A model generated the notes under the pieces. It searched no databases. It worked only from the letters and a program-made list of their open reading frames with translations, and was not told the DNA's origin. DNA of 5,763 nt, taken from assembly GCA_938016235.1 (NCBI GenBank), contig CALLPU010000239.1, positions 1-5,763 on the forward strand. The letters run 5' to 3'. The position numbers and the translations under genes were made by a program. The DNA comes from an uncultured Granulosicoccus sp. (GTDB taxonomy: Bacteria; Pseudomonadota; Gammaproteobacteria; Granulosicoccales; Granulosicoccaceae). The first letter of the stretch is position 1, and the number at the start of each line of letters is the position of its first letter. This document shows positions 4,324 to 5,763 of this stretch, piece after piece.

Positions 4324-5569
4324 AATACGCAATTACACACTTAATTTCGGGCCTCAGCATCCAGCGGCTCACGGCGTTCTGCGTCTGGTGCTGGAGATGG
4401 ATGGCGAGGTGGTAGAACGCGCTGACCCGCACATCGGGTTACTGCATCGGGGTACTGAAAAGCTGGCTGAGTCCAAACCGTACAACCAATCGATTGGTTA
4501 CATGGATCGATTGGACTACGTGTCCATGATGTGTAACGAGCACGGCTACGTGCTGGCCATTGAAAAGCTGCTGGGCGTGGAAGTGCCGCTGCGAGCACAG
4601 TACATACGCGTCATGTTCGATGAAATCACCCGAATCCTGAATCATCTGATGTGGCTTGGTGCACACGGGCTGGATATCGGTGCCATGTCTATTTTTCTCT
4701 ACTGCTTTCGTGAGCGGGAAGACCTCATGGACTGCTATGAGGCTGTATCCGGTGCACGCTTGCACGCCACTTACTACCGACCCGGTGGTGTGGCGCGTGA
4801 CTTGCCCGACCGCATGCCGCAATACGAATCGTCGCGTTTCACCAGCAAGTCAGCTGCATCGAAGCTCAACGAAACACGCCAGGGTTCCATGCTCGATTTC
4901 ATCGAGGACTTCGTTCAGCGGTTCCCGAAATGCGTCGACGAGTACGAAACCTTGCTGACCGATAACCGCATCTGGAAGCAGCGAACAGTGGGTATCGGTG
5001 TTGTAACACCTGAGCGCGCCTTGCAGCTGGGTTTCACCGGGCCGATGCTTCGTGGCTCCAACATTGAGTGGGATCTTCGTAAAAAGCAGCCGTATGAGGT
5101 GTATGACCAGCTGGACTTTGATATTCCGGTGGGCACTAACGGCGACAGCTACGACCGTTACCTGGTGCGCATAGAAGAGATGCGCCAATCCAACCGCATC
5201 ATCAAGCAGTGCATCGACTGGCTGCGCGTGAATGACGGTCCTGTGCTTACCGAAGATCACAAAATAGCGCCACCGAAACGCGGCGACATGAAAGGCGACA
5301 TGGAATCGCTAATCCATCATTTCAAGTTGTTTACCGAAGGGTTCTGTCTTCCGGAAGGCGAGTCTTACGCGGCGGTTGAACACCCCAAGGGCGAGTTCGG
5401 TTGTTTTCTGGTATCCGACGGCGCTAACAAGCCTTACCGATTAAAAGTCAGGGCGGCTGGTTTTCCGCACCTGGCAGCCCTGGACGAGATGGCCAGAGGT
5501 CACATGCTGTCCGATGTGGTTGCTTTGATAGGTACGCAAGACATCGTATTCGGCGAGATTGATCGCTAG
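4316..5569 (+). CDS. nuoD: NADH-quinone oxidoreductase subunit D
   Basis: NuoD (49-kDa subunit homologue, descended from the large subunit of NiFe hydrogenases) forms the quinone-reduction chamber of complex I with NuoB. The 417-residue product is full length. Landmarks are NFGPQHPAAHGVLRL at 10-24, PHIGLLHRGTEKLAE at 38-52, DRLDYVSMMCNEH at 64-76, RILNHLMWLGAHGLD at 106-120, RPGGVARDLP at 155-164, and the C-terminal VFGEIDR. By alignment from memory, His19 and Tyr68 correspond to the His and Tyr that contact the quinone headgroup in other species. The NiFe-binding cysteine pairs of hydrogenases are absent, as expected for NuoD. The ATG lies inside the end of nuoC, the stop of nuoC being embedded in ATGCCTGA, so the two are probably translationally coupled. 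Confidence 0.98.
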   Translation: MPEIRNYTLNFGPQHPAAHGVLRLVLEMDGEVVERADPHIGLLHRGTEKLAESKPYNQSIGYMDRLDYVSMMCNEHGYVLAIEKLLGVEVPLRAQYIRVMFDEITRILNHLMWLGAHGLDIGAMSIFLYCFREREDLMDCYEAVSGARLHATYYRPGGVARDLPDRMPQYESSRFTSKSAASKLNETRQGSMLDFIEDFVQRFPKCVDEYETLLTDNRIWKQRTVGIGVVTPERALQLGFTGPMLRGSNIEWDLRKKQPYEVYDQLDFDIPVGTNGDSYDRYLVRIEEMRQSNRIIKQCIDWLRVNDGPVLTEDHKIAPPKRGDMKGDMESLIHHFKLFTEGFCLPEGESYAAVEHPKGEFGCFLVSDGANKPYRLKVRAAGFPHLAALDEMARGHMLSDVVALIGTQDIVFGEIDR

Positions 5570-5596
5570 TTACTCTACCTGAAAAGAGATTCATTC

Positions 5597-5763
5597 ATGA
5601 GTTCAGTACCCGCCGATGTCCGATTGCCAGCACCGGAAACTGTGCTGAATGCACATTCGATCGAGGAAATCGATGAGTGGCTGACGCGCTATCCGGATGA
5701 TCAGAAGCAAAGTGCTGTGCTCGCGGCGTTGAGCATTGCACAACATCAGAACCAGGGTTGGTT
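5597..5763 (+). CDS. nuoE: NADH-quinone oxidoreductase subunit E, truncated by the window end
   Basis: NuoE (24-kDa subunit homologue) is part of the NADH-oxidising tip of complex I and carries the 2Fe-2S cluster N1a. Only the first 55 codons are present. The segment EIDEWLTRYPDDQKQSAVLAAL (residues about 24-45) followed by QHQNQGW matches the conserved helical N-terminal region of the family, where the KQSA and QNxGW motifs are typical. The cluster cysteines would lie beyond the window. The ATG is preceded by AAGAGA at 5584-5589 with 7 bases between. The gap to nuoD is 27 bases, the widest in the operon so far, but no promoter is evident in it. The gene order continues nuoA-B-C-D-E as in the 14-gene operon. 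Confidence 0.92.
   Translation, partial: MSSVPADVRLPAPETVLNAHSIEEIDEWLTRYPDDQKQSAVLAALSIAQHQNQGW

Noticed and set aside
4439..5260. Long antisense frames opposite nuoD (127 and 136 residues)
   Set aside because: They lie wholly opposite a conserved gene, have no recognisable motif and no promoter or ribosome binding site; such open frames are common opposite genes in GC-rich DNA.

Overview
This window looks like an ordinary chromosomal housekeeping region of a proteobacterium, most likely a gammaproteobacterium and less likely a betaproteobacterium. It is moderately GC-rich, tightly packed, and every gene lies on the + strand. Two features support the assignment. The order glmM-tpiA-secG-tRNA-Leu(GAG) is the familiar proteobacterial cluster; in E. 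coli, secG is likewise followed by leuU. The nuo genes also have separate nuoC and nuoD with the short NuoA/NuoB forms, unlike the fused nuoCD of E. coli and Pseudomonas. The species cannot be named from the sequence alone.

Layout. Bases 1-1095 are the 3' four-fifths of glmM (phosphoglucosamine mutase, cell-wall precursor synthesis). After a 93-base gap with a small dyad comes tpiA (1189-1944, TTG start, triosephosphate isomerase), then secG (1977-2384, translocase subunit with an acidic, low-complexity C-terminal tail). A GC-rich dyad and a possible stable-RNA promoter precede a complete class II tRNA-Leu with anticodon GAG and encoded CCA (2446-2530). The 230-base gap 2531-2760 has no gene. 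It holds a 7-bp hairpin, a perfect 6-bp dyad abutting a consensus -35 box (TTGACA), and a likely ribosome binding site for a TTG start of nuoA.

The rest is the front of a respiratory complex I operon: nuoA (2761-3117), nuoB (3122-3598), nuoC (3604-4323), nuoD (4316-5569, overlapping nuoC by 8 bases) and the first 55 codons of nuoE (5597 to the window end). NuoA is a membrane-arm subunit at the junction with the peripheral arm. NuoB and NuoD together form the quinone site and carry cluster N2. NuoC braces them, and NuoE begins the NADH-oxidising module. Spacings of 4, 5, -8 and 27 bases imply one transcript with translational coupling, probably started by the promoter at 2643-2672.

I found no mobile element, CRISPR array, toxin-antitoxin pair, phage remnant or unknown protein. 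Every coding region belongs to a well-known family with its key residues intact. The points worth a second look are regulatory: the tRNA-Leu to nuoA gap, the promoter-like GC-rich stretch before the tRNA, and the two TTG starts. I see no evidence for an undescribed system here.
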